From Aldehydirespirator sp965117015 (GTDB lineage: Bacteria > Actinomycetota > Acidimicrobiia > Acidimicrobiales > Aldehydirespiratoraceae), in contig OZ220747.1 of assembly GCA_965117015.1 (NCBI GenBank), positions 3,162,001 through 3,226,000 on the forward strand: a DNA stretch of 64,000 nt, read 5' to 3'. Below are positions 34,655 through 43,115 of this stretch, piece after piece. Positions within the stretch are counted from its first letter, which is position 1, and the number at the start of each line of letters is the position of its first letter. Under the pieces are notes generated by a model. That model was not told the DNA's origin. It did not search any database and saw only the letters and a program-made list of their open reading frames with translations. The translations under genes were made by a program, and so were the position numbers.

Positions 34655-36304
34655 ATGGCTGACATCACGGTGTTCGTGGCCCGCACGGTGCGAACCATGG
34701 AGCCGTCGCTGCCGGTGGCGGAGGCGGTGGCGGTCCGCGACGGCCGGATCGTAGAGGTCGGGACGCTCGACACCATGCGACCGTGGCTGGAGTCGCACAG
34801 CCACGAGATCGACGACACGTTCCAGGACCACTGCATCATGCCGGGGTTCATCGACCCCCATCTGCACCCCTCCATGGCCGCGATCCTGCTGCCGATGCAC
34901 TTCACCACCGCCGTCGGCTGGGACCTCCCGTGGGAGGACATCGGACCGGTGCACGACGGCGAGCAGTTCCTCGCCCGCATGGTCAGCCTCGACGCCGATC
35001 TGGCCCCCGGCGAGCCGCTCTTCTCTTTCGGCCACCATCCCATCTGGCACGGCCCCATCGACCGCACCGCCCTCAACCGCATCTCGGCGACCCGGCCGAT
35101 CGTGGCGTGGCACCGCGGCTACCACTCGATCACCGTGAACGACGCCTGCCTGCGGTGGATGGACCTCGACACCGCAGCGGCCGGCCGGCACCCCCAGGTC
35201 GACCTCGACGCGGGCAAGTTCTTCGAGACCGGCCTGAGCGTGGCGCTGCGCCACCTGCGCGGCTACCTCCTGGAGACCGAGCGGTTCCGGGCCGGGCTCG
35301 ACCGGATGCGCCAGGTCATCCATAGCGGCGGCCACACCACCATCGGCGACGCCGCCCTCGGCTTCTACGGATTCGAGCAGGAGTGGGACCACCTCCAAGC
35401 GGTGATGGAGCAGCCCGACACGCCGTTCCGGGTCCAGCTGATGCCCTTCGCCATGGGCCCAGAGGGCGACGAGCGGACCGACGACGAGTTCGTCGAGCGG
35501 GTGTTGGCCTACCCGTCGCGCAACACCCATCGCCTGCGGTTCAGCGACCACGTCAAGATGTTCGCCGACGGCGGGTTCTTCGCCGAGTTGCTGATGCTGA
35601 AGCCGCCCGGCCACCTCGACGGCCGTCACGGCGAGTGGATGACGCCGCCGGAGAGGTTCGAGGCCGTCGCCCGGGTGCTGTGGCACGCCGGGCTGAGGAT
35701 CCATGTGCACACCAGCGGCGACCTCGGCGTCGAGTTGGCCCTGTCCACCCTGGAGAAGCTCCAGTGGGAGCGCCCCCGTTTCGATCACCGGTTCACGTTC
35801 GAGCACTTCGGCATCTCCAGCTCGCAGCAGGTCGACCGCATGGCCGCGGTGGGCGCGGTGGCGTCGGTCAACGCCTACTACATCTACGAGCTCGCCGAAG
35901 CGTTCGCGACCCGGGTGGTCGGGTACGAGCGGGCGTCGCAGATCTCCAGGCTGGGGTCGCTGGAGCGGGCCGGAGTGCGCTTCGCGGTCCATTCGGACTT
36001 CCCGATGGCGCCGGCCAAGCCCCTCAACAACGCCTGGGTGGCCGCCAACCGGCTCACCGAGTCCGGCGCGGTAATGGGCACCACCGAGCGGGCGTCACTG
36101 GACGCCGCCATCAAGGCCATCACCACCAACGCGGCATACGTACTCGGGCTGGAGGACGAGATCGGGTCGCTGCGCTGGGGTAAGCGAGCCGACTTCACCG
36201 TCCTGGAAGCCGACCCCTACGAGGTCGGCGCCGAGGCGCTGCGGGACATCCCGATATGGGGAACCGTCTTCGAGGGCCACAAGTTCCCGATCGCCAGCAG
36301 CTAG
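34655..36304 (+). CDS. YtcJ-like amidohydrolase
   Basis: From ATG 34655 the protein has 549 residues; a longer frame that runs back into the oxidase gene is spurious. It has the YtcJ-type metal-dependent hydrolase layout: an N-terminal beta-sandwich, DPHLHP (HxH metal ligands), HVHTSGDLGVE, HRFTFEHFGI, FAVHSDFPMAP and a closing GKRADFTVLEADP. It should hydrolyse an amide or imine substrate with bound Zn2+ or similar. The CobW-type GTPase starts three bases after its stop; metal supply to this enzyme would be one explanation. Confidence 0.88.
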   Translation: MADITVFVARTVRTMEPSLPVAEAVAVRDGRIVEVGTLDTMRPWLESHSHEIDDTFQDHCIMPGFIDPHLHPSMAAILLPMHFTTAVGWDLPWEDIGPVHDGEQFLARMVSLDADLAPGEPLFSFGHHPIWHGPIDRTALNRISATRPIVAWHRGYHSITVNDACLRWMDLDTAAAGRHPQVDLDAGKFFETGLSVALRHLRGYLLETERFRAGLDRMRQVIHSGGHTTIGDAALGFYGFEQEWDHLQAVMEQPDTPFRVQLMPFAMGPEGDERTDDEFVERVLAYPSRNTHRLRFSDHVKMFADGGFFAELLMLKPPGHLDGRHGEWMTPPERFEAVARVLWHAGLRIHVHTSGDLGVELALSTLEKLQWERPRFDHRFTFEHFGISSSQQVDRMAAVGAVASVNAYYIYELAEAFATRVVGYERASQISRLGSLERAGVRFAVHSDFPMAPAKPLNNAWVAANRLTESGAVMGTTERASLDAAIKAITTNAAYVLGLEDEIGSLRWGKRADFTVLEADPYEVGAEALRDIPIWGTVFEGHKFPIASS

Positions 36305-36306
36305 CC

Positions 36307-37272
36307 ATGGGCGCCCACTCCCGGCAGGACCTCGTCCCGGTGACGGTGGTCGCCGGCTACCTCGGTGCGGGCAAGACCACGCTGATCAACGAGCTGCTGA
36401 GCCACGATCACGGCCGGCGCCTGGCCGTGCTGGTCAACGACTTCGGCGCGGTCAACATCGACGCCGCCCTCATCGCCGAGCACGACGGGCAGACGATCAG
36501 CCTCAAGAACGGATGCGTCTGCTGCTCGATCGCCGACGAGCTCGGCGACGCCCTCGACCGGGTGCTCGCCCTGGAGCCGGCCCCCGACCAGATCGTGATC
36601 GAGGCCAGCGGCGTCGCCGACCCGGCCAACGTGGCCGCCTACGGCCAGGGCTGGCCCGGCTGCCGCCTGGACGCGGTGGTTGTGCTGGCCGACGCCGAGA
36701 CGGTGCAGGCCAAGTCGCGCGACCAGTTCGTGGGCGAACTCGTCACCCGTCAGCTGCGCCGGGCCGACATAGTCATGGCGACCAAGTGCGACCTAGTCAC
36801 CGAAGCCGAGCGGACAGCCGCGGTGGACTGGCTCGCCGAGACGGCCCCCAACGCACCGATCCTCACCCGCCGCGCCGGTCAGCTGGAGCCCGATCTGCTT
36901 CTGGAGACCGCCCAACCCGTCGAAATCTCCTCGCGGCAGAAAGCTCCCGCTCGCAACGGCCAGGTCGAGCCAACCTTCGACACGGCCGTCGTCGAGGTCG
37001 ACGACACCCTCGACCGGGACCGGGTCGAGGCCGCGCTACAGGATTGGCCCGAGTCCGTGCTGCGGGTCAAGGGAATCCTCCGGTTCAACGGCCACCCGAA
37101 CGGGCTCCACATCATCCAGAGAGTCGGGCGACGCTGGAGCATCGAACAAGCCCCCGACAGCCTCGACTCAACCCACACCGGAAAGCTCGTGGTGATCGGC
37201 CTGCCCGGCACCCTCCATCACCCCGAGCTAACCGCCTCACTGCTCACCCAATACCCACGCGGCAAATGCTGA
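36307..37272 (+). CDS. CobW/COG0523-family GTPase (metallochaperone-like)
   Basis: The 321-residue protein has Walker A GYLGAGKTTLINELL, the metal-binding motif GCVCCS (CxCC), the IEASGVADP switch region, and a C-terminal CobW domain with LRVKGILRF. COG0523 GTPases deliver Zn2+, Co2+ or Fe to client enzymes. The tight coupling to the preceding amidohydrolase suggests that enzyme as a client. No Zur box was recognised. Confidence 0.88.
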   Translation: MGAHSRQDLVPVTVVAGYLGAGKTTLINELLSHDHGRRLAVLVNDFGAVNIDAALIAEHDGQTISLKNGCVCCSIADELGDALDRVLALEPAPDQIVIEASGVADPANVAAYGQGWPGCRLDAVVVLADAETVQAKSRDQFVGELVTRQLRRADIVMATKCDLVTEAERTAAVDWLAETAPNAPILTRRAGQLEPDLLLETAQPVEISSRQKAPARNGQVEPTFDTAVVEVDDTLDRDRVEAALQDWPESVLRVKGILRFNGHPNGLHIIQRVGRRWSIEQAPDSLDSTHTGKLVVIGLPGTLHHPELTASLLTQYPRGKC

Positions 37273-37372
37273 TGAAGGGCACTGGCCCCCTAGTTCCCCC
37301 CTATGGTGGCGTCCGGCCGTTCGCGCCCACACGGAAGGCCGGCAATAGAACCGATGGGAGGCATGTCTCGAG

Positions 37373-38047
37373 GTGGCTGAGCGCACCAGCATCCGCACAC
37401 GGGAGCAGATTCTCAGGGTGTCGTCACGCCTGTTCACCGAACGGGGATACCGGGCTACTTCCACCCGCGACATCGCCGAGGGCGTCGGGATACGGCAACC
37501 ATCGCTATTCCACCACTTCTCGTCCAAGGCCGAGATCATGGCGGAGTTGCAGCGGGTCGAGTTCGAGCCCGCGGTGCGGATCCTGGATGCCGCCCGGAGC
37601 CTGCCCGGTTCGGCGTCGGCCCGCCTGTTCTGTGCTCTCTTCCTCGACTTTCGCCGACTGCTCCTGTTGCCGTACAACTTGGGCGCCACCACCACGGCCG
37701 AGGTGCTCAACGAGCCTGCCCTGGCCGATCAGCGCCTCGTCTGGGACCGCCTCCTCGCGGCCCAGGGCACGCTGATCACCGACGGCATCGCTGCCGGCGA
37801 ACTGCTCGACCTCGATGCCGACTTCGCGAACCGCGCCGTGGCCTGGCTGATTGAGGGCGCGTACATCGACGCCAGCCGGCGCGAGGATCTCGATCCCACG
37901 GAGTTCGCCGATCAGGTCGCGTCCTTCTCGCTCAGAGCCCTGCTCGTGGACGGTTCCCGCTGCGACCGGGTGCGGACCGAGGCGCTCGGCCTGGTCGAGG
38001 AACTGGAGGCCGCAGCCCCCCCGAGCCAGCACCTGGGTGCCGGGTAG
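37373..38047 (+). CDS. TetR-family transcriptional regulator
   Basis: The 224-residue protein has a TetR helix-turn-helix at residues about 7-50: TREQILRVSSRLFTERGYRA, TSTRDIAEGVGI and LFHHFSSKAEIMAEL. The C-terminal ligand domain is unassigned. The start is GTG with a weak ribosome site; GGAGG lies 14 bases upstream. No palindromic box of the 42-64 kb type is found in front of it, so it cannot be linked to that regulon from sequence alone. Confidence 0.85.
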   Translation: MAERTSIRTREQILRVSSRLFTERGYRATSTRDIAEGVGIRQPSLFHHFSSKAEIMAELQRVEFEPAVRILDAARSLPGSASARLFCALFLDFRRLLLLPYNLGATTTAEVLNEPALADQRLVWDRLLAAQGTLITDGIAAGELLDLDADFANRAVAWLIEGAYIDASRREDLDPTEFADQVASFSLRALLVDGSRCDRVRTEALGLVEELEAAAPPSQHLGAG

Positions 38048-38101
38048 CGCCTCACCCGGCACGCCGACCTAGTGTCGGAGCAGGAGGTGCTCGAACCAGT
38101 C

Positions 38102-38629
38102 ATGACCTATCCGAACATTCTCGTATTCGTGGACTTCCCGACCACTGACGTCAACGCCGCCCGCGCGTACTACGCCGAGGTCTTCAACTGGGAGGTCGAG
38201 GACCGCATCAAGGACACGTTCGCCCGGATCGTCCCCGGTCAGAACTTCCTGAAGGGCGACGGCACGCAGAGCGAGATCGGCAATCTGCACATGGGTGTCT
38301 CGCACGCGGCGAACGCCCGGCCCCACCCCGATCCCAACCCGACGGAGCCCACCCACATGAACCCGGGCGGGCGCGCCACCCGGGCGTGGATCATGGTGAG
38401 CGAGGACGACTCGTTCGAGCGGATCCTCGACACTGCCGTCCGGCTCGGCGGCACCGAATTGTGGCGGAACCACTTCTGGACCGAGTTCGGCGGCGCCAAC
38501 GCCTCGTTCGTCGATCCATGGGGCAACCAGTTCATGCTCTGGCAGCACCTCCCCGACGCCGAGACCGATGACGACACCCATCAGGTCGTCGGCGAGTTCA
38601 GCGTCCCCGACGGCTGGACCGTCGAGTAG
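38102..38629 (+). CDS. VOC-family protein
   Basis: From ATG 38102 the product has 175 residues; a GTG ten codons upstream is also possible. It is a single VOC domain: NILVFVDFPTTDVNAARAYY, FNWEVEDR, and FVDPWGNQFMLWQH near the end. A long insertion (HPDPNPTEPTHMNPGG) is unusual. It is probably an enzyme or binding protein for a small organic molecule. It converges with the FG-GAP lipoprotein. Confidence 0.8.
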   Translation: MTYPNILVFVDFPTTDVNAARAYYAEVFNWEVEDRIKDTFARIVPGQNFLKGDGTQSEIGNLHMGVSHAANARPHPDPNPTEPTHMNPGGRATRAWIMVSEDDSFERILDTAVRLGGTELWRNHFWTEFGGANASFVDPWGNQFMLWQHLPDAETDDDTHQVVGEFSVPDGWTVE

Positions 38630-38656
38630 GCAATCCAGCTGGTCCGGCAGGCTGTC

Positions 38657-40015
38657 TTAGCTCTGGGGCCGGTAGTCGAAGATCAGGACCTCGCCGGTGT
38701 CGTAGCTGGTGAAGACGACCTCGGAGTCGCCGTTGCCGTCCAGGTCGGCCACCAGGCCGCCGGCCGCCTGACCGAATTCGGTGCGCAGGGCGTGCTGGCG
38801 GAACTCCCCGACCGCCGTCTGCTCGAACCAGAACACCCGGGGGTCGCCGTCGCCTGACACAGTGAGGTCGATGTCGCCGTCGTCGTCGACGTCGCCCCAC
38901 CAGAACACCCCGGGCGCGGCCTGGAAGTTGATGCCCTCGATCGGCCTTGAGACGATGCCGTCGCTGATCAGCTCCGTGTGCCAGGGCTGCCGGGGGTCGC
39001 CGGGCGGGGTCAGCAGGTAGATGCCCGACAGCGGCTCGGGGTCGCGGCTGACGTTGTTGACGTGGTTCGAGCCGATCCAGCCGACCGTGCCCTCGCCCAG
39101 CAGGTTGGGGATGGCGGCCAGCTGGATCGTGCGGCCGAGAGTGCTGTCGATCACGTGGCGCTGCCACTCCCCCGCCGGCCGAGCCGCGCTGGGCGTCTCG
39201 ACCTGCTCGAACCACACGAAGGAATTGCCCGCGAGGAAGAACTCGCCGCTGGCCAGATCGAGGTCGCCGTCGCCGTCGATGTCGTGGATGACGGGCAGGC
39301 TGCCGCCGCCCTGGCCGATCAGATGCGGCGTCGGCTCGAACCCGGTGCCGCCCGTGGTCCCCGGATACCACTGCGCGTAGGCGTCGTCGACTGTCTCCCC
39401 CACCGTGACCAGATCCTGGAGACCGTCGCCGTCGATGTCGGCGAGCAGGACCCGGTGGAAGAACTCGACGGTGCCCGGCTCCACGATGTCGTGGCGCACC
39501 CAGCCGTCTCCGGTCTGCTCCAGCCAGAACAACGCGCCGCACGGCCCGATCTCGGGGTTGAACTCGCACACGAAGAACCCCGCGGCGACCAGCAGGTCGA
39601 AGTCGCCGTCGTCGTCGAGGTCCTCGGGCACGGCCTCGTTCAGGAAGTAATTGCCGTCGGCCCGGGTGAGCACCGGCACCTTGGTCCAGGACGCCAGGTC
39701 GCCGTCGTTGCGGTACACGGTGATGCCGCCGGGTGGGAACTCGATCGGCCCGGCGTCGTCGGGCCGGTCGCCGAAGAAGTTCACCACCAGGTCCAGGTCG
39801 CCGTCGCCGTCCATGTCGGCCGCCTCGACCCCGGCGGGACCGTCCGCAGCCGTGTCGACGACATGGACCGCGAAGCGTGCGTCGTCGGCCCGCCACGCCG
39901 GCTCGGGAAGCTCCACCTCGGGAGTCGACGAGCAGGCCGCGGCCCCCACGATCAGCCAGCAGACACCAAGGCGCTTCGCCGACCGGAACACACCGCCGAG
40001 GCTCCTGGCAGTCAT
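38657..40015 (-). CDS. FG-GAP/VCBS repeat lipoprotein
   Basis: The ATG at 40015 overlaps the molybdenum-hydroxylase stop by four bases (ATGA); a longer frame is spurious. The 452-residue protein has a lipoprotein signal peptide ending VGAAAC and about six repeats carrying a Ca2+-binding D-x-D-x-D-G-x-x-D motif, for example DMDGDGDLDLVV and DIDGDGLQDLVT. Such proteins form extracellular beta propellers. Its coupling to a cytosolic hydroxylase subunit is odd. Confidence 0.85.
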   Translation of the reverse strand: MTARSLGGVFRSAKRLGVCWLIVGAAACSSTPEVELPEPAWRADDARFAVHVVDTAADGPAGVEAADMDGDGDLDLVVNFFGDRPDDAGPIEFPPGGITVYRNDGDLASWTKVPVLTRADGNYFLNEAVPEDLDDDGDFDLLVAAGFFVCEFNPEIGPCGALFWLEQTGDGWVRHDIVEPGTVEFFHRVLLADIDGDGLQDLVTVGETVDDAYAQWYPGTTGGTGFEPTPHLIGQGGGSLPVIHDIDGDGDLDLASGEFFLAGNSFVWFEQVETPSAARPAGEWQRHVIDSTLGRTIQLAAIPNLLGEGTVGWIGSNHVNNVSRDPEPLSGIYLLTPPGDPRQPWHTELISDGIVSRPIEGINFQAAPGVFWWGDVDDDGDIDLTVSGDGDPRVFWFEQTAVGEFRQHALRTEFGQAAGGLVADLDGNGDSEVVFTSYDTGEVLIFDYRPQS

Positions 40016-42294
40016 CGTGAGCCTCGGGCCGCCGACTCGACGGCGGCGATGGCGCGCCACACCCTCTGCGGCGTGTAGGGCATGTCGAGGTGTGAGATAC
40101 CCAGGGGCGCCAGGGCGTCGAGCACCGCCGACTGCACCGCGGGCGTGGATCCGATCGTGCCCGACTCGCCGATGCCCTTGGCGCCGAGGGGATTGAGCGG
40201 GGTGGGCGTCTCCGTGTGGTGCGTCTCGAAGCGGGGCAGCTCGGTGGCGGCCGGGATGGAGTAGTCGGCGAAGTTGGTGTTGCGGGGATTGCCGCCCACG
40301 TCGTAGAGCGACTGCTCGTAGAGGGCCTGCGACACGCCCGTGGCCACCCCTCCGTGCACCTGCCCCTCCACCAGCATCGGGTTGAGTATCCGCCCGCAGT
40401 CGTCCACCGCGACATGGCGCAACAGCCTCGTGTCGCCGGTGTCGGCGTCGACCTCCACCACCGCCACGTGCGCGCCGAAGGGGTAGGTGGCCTCCCCCTG
40501 GTTGAAGTCGACCGCCGCAGCCAGGCCGCCGGACTCCGCATCTCCCGTCTCGGCGGCTGCGGCGAGCTCGACCCAGGACACGGCCCGAGCCGGGACGCCG
40601 GCCACGGCCAGACCGCCGGGAGCGACCACGATGTCGGCTGCGTCGGCCTCCAGCAGGCTCGCGGCCAGACGCCGGGCCTGGTCGAGCACCTCGTTGGCTG
40701 CGGTCCACACCGCGCTGCCACCGACCTGGAGGGACCTCGACGCCACCGTTCCCTGGCCGGTGGGCACCTCGGCGGTGTCGCCGCAGATGATCCGCACCCG
40801 CTCAGGAGCGACCCCGAGGACCTCTCCCAGGATCTGGCCGAAAGCGGTGACGTGGCCCTGGCCCTGCGGAGCGGTGCCCACCCGGGCGGTGACCGTGCCG
40901 TCGGCCTCGACGGTGACCGAGCCGAACTCCTGGAACAGGCCACCCGCGGTCACCTCCACATACACCGACACGCCGATGCCCAGCAGCCGGCGATCGCCGC
41001 CGGCGCGGCGGAGAGCCTGCTCGGCCCGCAGGTCCTCGTAGCCGGCGGCCTCCAGCGCCAGGTCGAGGCCGCGGGCGTAGTCGCCGCTGTCCATATTGGC
41101 GCCGGTGGGAGTGGTCAGGGGGAACTCGTCGGGTGCGAGCAGGTTCCGGCGCCGCAGCTCGGCCGGGTCCATGCCGAGCTCGGCCGCAGCCAGATCCACG
41201 ATGCGTTCCAGCGAGACGGTGGCCTCGGGCCGTCCCGCCCCCCGGAACGGGAAGATGGGCGCCTTGTTCGTGATCACCGAGACGGCCTCGAAGTCGACAG
41301 CCGGGATCCGGTAGGGGCCCGACGCCATCGTCATCGTGAAGAACGGCAGCAGCGCACCGATGCCCGGATAGGCGCCCACATCGGCGGTGACCCTCATCCG
41401 CAGCCAGCAGAAGCGGCCGTCCCGCGTCAATCCCAGGTCGAGGTCGTGGACGTGGTCCCGGCCCTGGGTCATGTTGGTCAGGTTCTCGGTGCGGGTCTCG
41501 ACCCATCTCACCGGACGGCCCAGACGGCGGGCCAGCCAGGCGGCCACCACGAACTCCGGGTACGCCGACCCCTTGGCCCCGAACCCGCCGCCGACCGCCG
41601 GCGCGATCACCCGCACCCGGTCCGGCGGTTCCCCCAGCGCGGCGGCCACCACGTCGCGGGTGTCATGCGGCCGTTGGGTCGTGCACCACAGCGTCACCCC
41701 GTCGCCGTCGTCTCCGGCTCCGGGAACGGCCAGCACCGCCGACGGCTCGATGGGCGCGGCCGCCATGCGATGGTTGACGACGCGGCCCGAGACCACCAGA
41801 TCGTGTCCGGCCAGCGAGCCGGCCTCCGCGCTCAGCTTCAGCTCCGACGCCTGGTTCGAGCCGTGCGCCTCGAACACGACCGCCGCGCCGGGCGCCAGAG
41901 ACTCGAAGGGGTCGGTCACCGCGGGCAGCGGCTCGTAGTCCACCACCACCAGCTCGGCCCCGTCGGCGGCCGCGCCCGCAGATTCGGCCACCACCGCCGC
42001 GATCGGGTCGCCCACATAGCGGGCCTTGCCGGTCAGCGGCAGCCGGTTGATCTCCGGCGGCAGCGTGATGAACAGCGGCTGGGGCTCGATGTTCAGGTCC
42101 CCGGCGGTGAAGACGCCCATCACTCCTGCGACGCCCAGCGCTCCGGCGGAGTCGACCGAGCCGATGCGGGCGTGGGCCATGGTCGACCGCACGAAGGCCA
42201 GGTGCAGGGTTCCGGCAGGGGCCATGTCGGCCACGAATCGGGCCCTCCCGGTCAACAGGTCGGGGTCCTCGCGCCGCAGCACAGCGTTTCCCAT
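40012..42294 (-). CDS. xanthine dehydrogenase/aldehyde oxidase-family molybdenum subunit
   Basis: The start at ATG 42294 is chosen because the family begins G-x-x-V-x-R-x-E-D-P-x-x-L-T-G, and a GTG at 42321 falls within the operator. The 760-residue protein has the molybdopterin motif VGGGFGAKGS, FRGAGRPEA (as in form-II CoxL and aldehyde oxidases, not the form-I CO dehydrogenase AYXCSFR), and the catalytic Glu in GAKGIGESGT. It should hydroxylate an aldehyde or N-heterocycle. The FAD and 2Fe-2S subunits are not adjacent, so they must be elsewhere. Confidence 0.88.
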   Translation of the reverse strand: MGNAVLRREDPDLLTGRARFVADMAPAGTLHLAFVRSTMAHARIGSVDSAGALGVAGVMGVFTAGDLNIEPQPLFITLPPEINRLPLTGKARYVGDPIAAVVAESAGAAADGAELVVVDYEPLPAVTDPFESLAPGAAVVFEAHGSNQASELKLSAEAGSLAGHDLVVSGRVVNHRMAAAPIEPSAVLAVPGAGDDGDGVTLWCTTQRPHDTRDVVAAALGEPPDRVRVIAPAVGGGFGAKGSAYPEFVVAAWLARRLGRPVRWVETRTENLTNMTQGRDHVHDLDLGLTRDGRFCWLRMRVTADVGAYPGIGALLPFFTMTMASGPYRIPAVDFEAVSVITNKAPIFPFRGAGRPEATVSLERIVDLAAAELGMDPAELRRRNLLAPDEFPLTTPTGANMDSGDYARGLDLALEAAGYEDLRAEQALRRAGGDRRLLGIGVSVYVEVTAGGLFQEFGSVTVEADGTVTARVGTAPQGQGHVTAFGQILGEVLGVAPERVRIICGDTAEVPTGQGTVASRSLQVGGSAVWTAANEVLDQARRLAASLLEADAADIVVAPGGLAVAGVPARAVSWVELAAAAETGDAESGGLAAAVDFNQGEATYPFGAHVAVVEVDADTGDTRLLRHVAVDDCGRILNPMLVEGQVHGGVATGVSQALYEQSLYDVGGNPRNTNFADYSIPAATELPRFETHHTETPTPLNPLGAKGIGESGTIGSTPAVQSAVLDALAPLGISHLDMPYTPQRVWRAIAAVESAARGSR

Positions 42295-42313
42295 CACCGG
42301 AGCCGAGGCTAGT

Positions 42314-42352
42314 GTTCCCACCAGCGGAACGCAGTTCCGTTGCGATGGGAAC
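42314..42352. promoter_or_regulatory. palindromic operator, site A
   Basis: CGGAAC-GCA-GTTCCG (42325-42339) is a perfect inverted repeat with a three-base gap. It is preceded by GTTCC seven bases upstream and nested in an outer pair GTTCCCA/TGGGAAC. It lies between the divergent molybdenum-hydroxylase and maleate-isomerase-like genes and could control both. Confidence 0.75.
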
Positions 42353-42365
42353 GGGAGGGTCGCTC

Positions 42366-43112
42366 ATGCCTGACGTCGTCGGCTACCGGGCCAAGATCGG
42401 CGTCATCGTGCCGTCGACCAACACAGTCGTCGAGCACGACTTCGCCCGGGTGCGTCCCCCCGGAGTCACCTTCCACAGCGGGCGTTTCCTGGTCGAGGCG
42501 CCCGACCTGAGCAGCGACGAGGCGTTCCTGTACTTCCTGGACCTGATCCGCCAGACCATCCCGCACGCGGTGCGCGACATCATGACCTGCAAGCCCGACC
42601 ACATCCTCATGGGCATGTCGGCCGAGACCTTCTGGGGCGGCAAGGAGGGCAACGCCGCCTTCTCGGCCCGGGTGCGCGAGATCGCCGGCGACATCGGCAT
42701 CACCTCGGGAGCGGCCGCCTGCAACGCCGCCCTGGAGCTGCTCGGGGTGTCGAAGATCGCCTGCCTCACGCCCTACCAGCCGGCCGCCGACGAGCAGGTC
42801 TACGGGTACTTCACCGAATGCGGCTACGAGGTCAAGCGGGTGCGGGGCCTGCGCTGCGATTCGGCCACGTCCATCGCCGACGTGACTCCCGAGACCCTGG
42901 TGGAAGTGCTCAAGGAGATCGACGGCGACGACATCGACGCCATCGTGCAGTGCGGCACCAACCTGTCGATGGTCGAGGTGGCCGACCAGGCCGAGCGCTG
43001 GCTGGGCAAGCCGGTCCTGGCCATCAACGCCATCTGCCTGTGGCATGCGCTGCGCACGCTGGGGATCTCCGACCAGTTCGTGGGCCACGGGATGATGCTG
43101 CGCGAGCACTGA
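42366..43112 (+). CDS. maleate isomerase/arylmalonate decarboxylase-like (Asp/Glu racemase superfamily)
   Basis: The 248-residue protein starts ATG after GGGAGGG. It shows IGVIVPSTNTVVEHDF, GMSAETFWGG, TSGAAACNAAL with a candidate catalytic Cys, and IVQCGTNLSMVEVADQ with the second Cys in QCGTN. This resembles maleate cis-trans isomerases, which turn maleate into fumarate, and arylmalonate decarboxylases. It is the first gene right of operator A and is four bases from the FAD monooxygenase gene. It would fit breakdown of maleimide- or maleate-like fragments; the true substrate is unknown. Confidence 0.82.
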   Translation: MPDVVGYRAKIGVIVPSTNTVVEHDFARVRPPGVTFHSGRFLVEAPDLSSDEAFLYFLDLIRQTIPHAVRDIMTCKPDHILMGMSAETFWGGKEGNAAFSARVREIAGDIGITSGAAACNAALELLGVSKIACLTPYQPAADEQVYGYFTECGYEVKRVRGLRCDSATSIADVTPETLVEVLKEIDGDDIDAIVQCGTNLSMVEVADQAERWLGKPVLAINAICLWHALRTLGISDQFVGHGMMLREH

Positions 43113-43115
43113 CCC

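Noticed and set aside
40016..40708. N-terminal extension of the FG-GAP lipoprotein
   Set aside because: It lies within the molybdenum-hydroxylase gene; the ATG at 40015 precedes a proper lipoprotein signal peptide.
40012..42294. Molybdenum hydroxylase as aerobic CO dehydrogenase (coxL form I)
   Set aside because: The active-site loop reads FRGAGR, not AYXCSFR, and coxM/coxS are not adjacent.
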